Shown in pieces: positions 22,304-24,131 of a stretch of DNA of 24,131 nt. A program made the translations under genes and the position numbers. The DNA is from Anaerolineaceae bacterium (lineage in GTDB: Bacteria > Chloroflexota > Anaerolineae > Anaerolineales > Villigracilaceae), in the NCBI GenBank assembly GCA_009885445.1, contig VFKQ01000141.1, positions 1 through 24,131 of the forward strand, given 5' to 3'. Position 1 is the stretch's first letter. Each line of letters starts with the position of its first letter. Under the pieces are notes generated by a model. That model made no database searches. It saw only the letters and a list, made by a program, of their open reading frames with translations, and was not told the DNA's origin.

Positions 22304-23239
22304 TTATTTCGCGGGACGATAGCGGGATTTCCGATTCTTCAATATGCGTTCGCGTAATTTCCCCAACCCAGAAAGATTCAACAACGCCGAACTCAATAAA
22401 TTTAACCGCGCCAACGCGGTGGGCGGATGGATGAACAGCGCGCGCGTCCAAGCGGCGAGGCTGGCGGCGGGCTGTCCGCCGTCGAGGAGATAACGCGCGT
22501 TGACGCGGTGGGCGGAGGCGGTGGCACGATGCGAGATGCGGGATAGGAGAGGGGCGAACTCGGGTTGAGTTTTTGCCCAATCTAAAATGCGGAAGGCTTC
22601 GCGTCCGAAAGAGGCGGCCTGCGCGCGATTCTTTGCTTCGGGGTGATAGCGCGCCGCGGCCCAGGTTTGTGGCATGTGCAGGATGCGTCCCTGCGCGGCG
22701 AGACGAATCCACAGGTGATGGTCGAGCAGGAAGTGATAGGAGAGGTCGAGTCCGCCCGCTTTTTCAAACGCAGTGCGGCGCACGAACACTGCGGGCTGGC
22801 CGATAATTTGAAAGGCCAGTAAATCTTGAAGTGAAAGTTGTTTAAATCGAAACGTGTTGAAGGTTTTTCCATGTTCGTCCACGGCCAGCATGTCAGCGTA
22901 GAGGAGGACAACATCGGGATTCTCGTCAAAAATTTTCAGGGCAGATGCAACTGCGCCGGGCAAATAATAATCGTCCGAGTTGAGCCAGGCGACCACGCCA
23001 CCTGTGGCGCGGGCCATGCCTTTGTTGATGGCCTCCGCCTGACCTGAGTCTTTTTCTGAAACCCAGTATGCCAAATGCGGCGCGTATTTTTTGATGATGT
23101 CAACAGAGCCGTCGCTTGAGCCGCCGTCAATGACGATGTATTCAATGTCTGTATAATCCTGATTCAAAACAGATTGTATTGTCTGCTCTAAATAGGAGGC
23201 TTGATTGAAGGAGGGAGTGATGATGGAGACGAGGGTCAT
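22304..23239 (-). CDS. GT2 family glycosyltransferase with C-terminal extension
   Basis: This 311-residue cytoplasmic GT-A enzyme has SIITPSFNQASYLEQTIQSV, YIVIDGGSSDGS, SEKDSGQAEAINKG and metal-binding WLNSDD (about 87-92); GQPAVFVRRTAF and FLLDHHLWIRLA form the acceptor side. It is clearly paralogous to the GT2 at 17370-18146 over the first 210 residues. It then carries an extra helical C-terminal region (about 225-311) that may be a TPR-like or membrane-association tail. ATG at 23239 has no clear ribosome binding site. It starts the main polysaccharide gene run. Confidence 0.92.
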   Translation of the reverse strand: MTLVSIITPSFNQASYLEQTIQSVLNQDYTDIEYIVIDGGSSDGSVDIIKKYAPHLAYWVSEKDSGQAEAINKGMARATGGVVAWLNSDDYYLPGAVASALKIFDENPDVVLLYADMLAVDEHGKTFNTFRFKQLSLQDLLAFQIIGQPAVFVRRTAFEKAGGLDLSYHFLLDHHLWIRLAAQGRILHMPQTWAAARYHPEAKNRAQAASFGREAFRILDWAKTQPEFAPLLSRISHRATASAHRVNARYLLDGGQPAASLAAWTRALFIHPPTALARLNLLSSALLNLSGLGKLRERILKNRKSRYRPAK

Positions 23240-23264
23240 AGTTGATGATTGTACACGAACGCAA

Positions 23265-23294
23265 GACCTCCGAATCTGTCAGGACTCGGAGGTC
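23265..23294. terminator. Possible weak terminator after the DUF2283 gene
   Basis: GACCTCCGA (23265-23273) pairs with TCGGAGGTC (23286-23294), a 9-bp stem with a 12-base loop. On the - strand only a weak T-containing tail follows. It separates the small overlapping gene pair from the GT2 gene. Confidence 0.45.
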
Positions 23295-23326
23295 AATATG
23301 AGAGCATTGTAACGGGAGATTTTATT

Positions 23327-23539
23327 CTACGCGGTGACGGTCTCGAAAGCAACGTTCAGCCGCGTTGAATCAGGCAATTGAAAGTTTAATTTTTCAAACC
23401 CAATGACATTCCCCTGTTTGTCCTTCATCAGGATTACTTCCTCGCCCGTTTCTTCCGCGATAAATTCATCTGCGGGATTGCCAAACCAGACTGTCAACGT
23501 ATTGCCTTCCTGATCGTAATAAACTTTTACCTGGGCCAT
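23327..23539 (-). CDS. DUF2283 family small protein (antitoxin-like position)
   Basis: This 70-residue protein has the DUF2283 pattern: VKVYYDQEGNTLTVWFG at the start, then EEVILMKDKQGNVIGFEKLNF. It is a small acidic beta protein. ATG at 23539 has the clearest ribosome binding site of the region, AAGGAG at 23547-23552, seven bases upstream and inside the end of the preceding gene. The two genes overlap by 13 bases in different frames. DUF2283 genes often stand beside small putative toxin genes, so this may be the antitoxin half of a toxin-antitoxin pair; that role is inferred from size and arrangement only. Confidence 0.8.
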   Translation of the reverse strand: MAQVKVYYDQEGNTLTVWFGNPADEFIAEETGEEVILMKDKQGNVIGFEKLNFQLPDSTRLNVAFETVTA

Positions 23540-23849
23540 ATTCGTTCTCCTTCTTTCACCGTGTCCGGTGGATATGCCGTAATCAAAAAGCCTTCACCGT
23601 CCAGGCGCTTCGCCACTGCGCAAACCCACCTGCCAATTCGTTCCGGCTTGTAAAACAAATAAACATTTGGGTCTTTCTTGCTAACCCGTATTTCGTCAGG
23701 GTTTTCCAAAGTATCCTGAACATCGGTCTCATGCCCGGCCATAATCGGGTGTTTGATGCCAATTATTATTTCCCAGTATGCACGGGTTACATGTCTCGAA
23801 AACCAAGAGGCGTTAGCACATCAAAGAGGACATCGGGGTTATCGATCAT
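23527..23849 (-). pseudogene. Frameshifted small gene of a DUF4258-like or toxin-like family
   Basis: The uninterrupted part runs from ATG 23742 to 23527 (71 residues: MAGHETDVQDTLENPDEIR, then PNVYLFYK, WVCAVAKRLDGEGFLITAYP). Its reading frame continues upstream without a start codon as HVTRAYWEIIIGIKHP. In another frame an ATG at 23849 gives MIDNPDVLFDVLTPLGFRDM and then stops at 23787. The two pieces join well if one T is added to the TTTT run at 23799-23802, giving a protein of about 107 residues. This is either a real frameshift, slippage, or a sequence error. The family is recalled as DUF4258-like, found next to DUF2283 genes. The internal ATG could still yield a shortened protein. Confidence 0.6.
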
Positions 23850-23882
23850 CACTTATTTTATATCACAGTTCACATGTTCACA

Positions 23883-24131
23883 TCATCGCAAATCATACAA
23901 CACAAATCCATCTCCCTCTGCGGCGATGGGATATTGCGACAGAATCTTTTTCAAATCGGGTTGCTGGTTCAGTTGATTAAACGCCGTGACTAAAAAATAA
24001 TCTTTGTCCGCGGCGAGTTCGGCAAAACTCTTTTCGGCGTTGATGTTGTTGCCGCGTAATTCCGCCAGCCCCGAAGCCAGCGGCCAGAGCGAAATTTTTC
24101 GCCAACCGAAATACATCAGGCGATAACCATA
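23883..24131 (-). CDS. C-terminal end of a second GT-C-like glycosyltransferase (partial)
   Basis: The gene enters from the right window edge and only its last 82 codons are visible. YGYRLMYFGWRKI, FAELAADKDYFLVTAF and AAEGDGFVLYDLR match the C-terminus of the GT-C protein at 20586-22163 (YGSRLAYWGW, NKELFLITDL, TQGDGFIIFDL), so it is very probably a paralogue. This is the soluble tail after the membrane domain. It ends 33 bases before the ATG that would start the frameshifted small gene on the same strand is passed, so the order is glycosyltransferase first, small pair second. Confidence 0.75.
   Translation of the reverse strand, partial: YGYRLMYFGWRKISLWPLASGLAELRGNNINAEKSFAELAADKDYFLVTAFNQLNQQPDLKKILSQYPIAAEGDGFVLYDLR

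Overview
The window looks like a stretch of chromosome from a Chloroflexota bacterium, most likely class Anaerolineae. That assignment is an inference. It rests on lipoproteins carrying NBR1-type (four-tryptophan) Ig-like domains, a BMP-type nucleoside ABC operon, and abundant short intergenic repeats. No rRNA, tRNA, CRISPR array or intact transposase gene was recognised.

Region 1 (1-4800, + strand) is a BMP/Nup-type ABC importer. It holds the 3' end of the substrate-binding lipoprotein gene, a strong terminator, a two-domain ATPase and two permeases. Region 2 (4893-10023, +) is a run of four lipoprotein genes. Each encodes a lipobox, a Thr/Pro/Ala-rich linker and one NBR1-like domain, and two of them share an extra C-terminal beta domain. 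The gaps hold strong hairpins and repeats. Region 3 (10023-11764, +) holds queG (epoxyqueuosine reductase) and an RdgB/HAM1-type XTP/dITP diphosphatase. A two-way terminator closes the + strand block at about 11793-11825.

Region 4 (11808-24131, - strand) reads from right to left. It starts with the end of a GT-C-like gene cut by the window edge. Next come a small frameshifted gene and an overlapping DUF2283 gene (a toxin-antitoxin-like arrangement), then a polysaccharide locus: a GT2 glycosyltransferase, an ArnT/PMT-like GT-C protein, a DUF6056-like membrane protein, a sulfotransferase, a second GT2, a Wzz-like chain-length protein, an O-antigen-ligase/Wzy-like protein and a second sulfotransferase. 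A NarL-type sensor histidine kinase with no visible regulator and an alpha/beta hydrolase follow. Several of these genes overlap by 4-8 bases and are probably translated together. The gene set suggests a surface polysaccharide that may be sulfated.

The most unusual content is repetitive DNA interleaved with coding sequence. Copies of one GC-rich palindromic repeat lie in frame inside two unrelated genes (queG and the GT-C gene) and are read in different frames. Arrays with a strict 7-base period run across gene ends and through start and stop codons. Several REP-like or MITE-like hairpin elements fill the gaps. The covarying cysteine pair in the four lipoproteins and the homopolymer-linked frameshift at about 23799 also deserve a second look.
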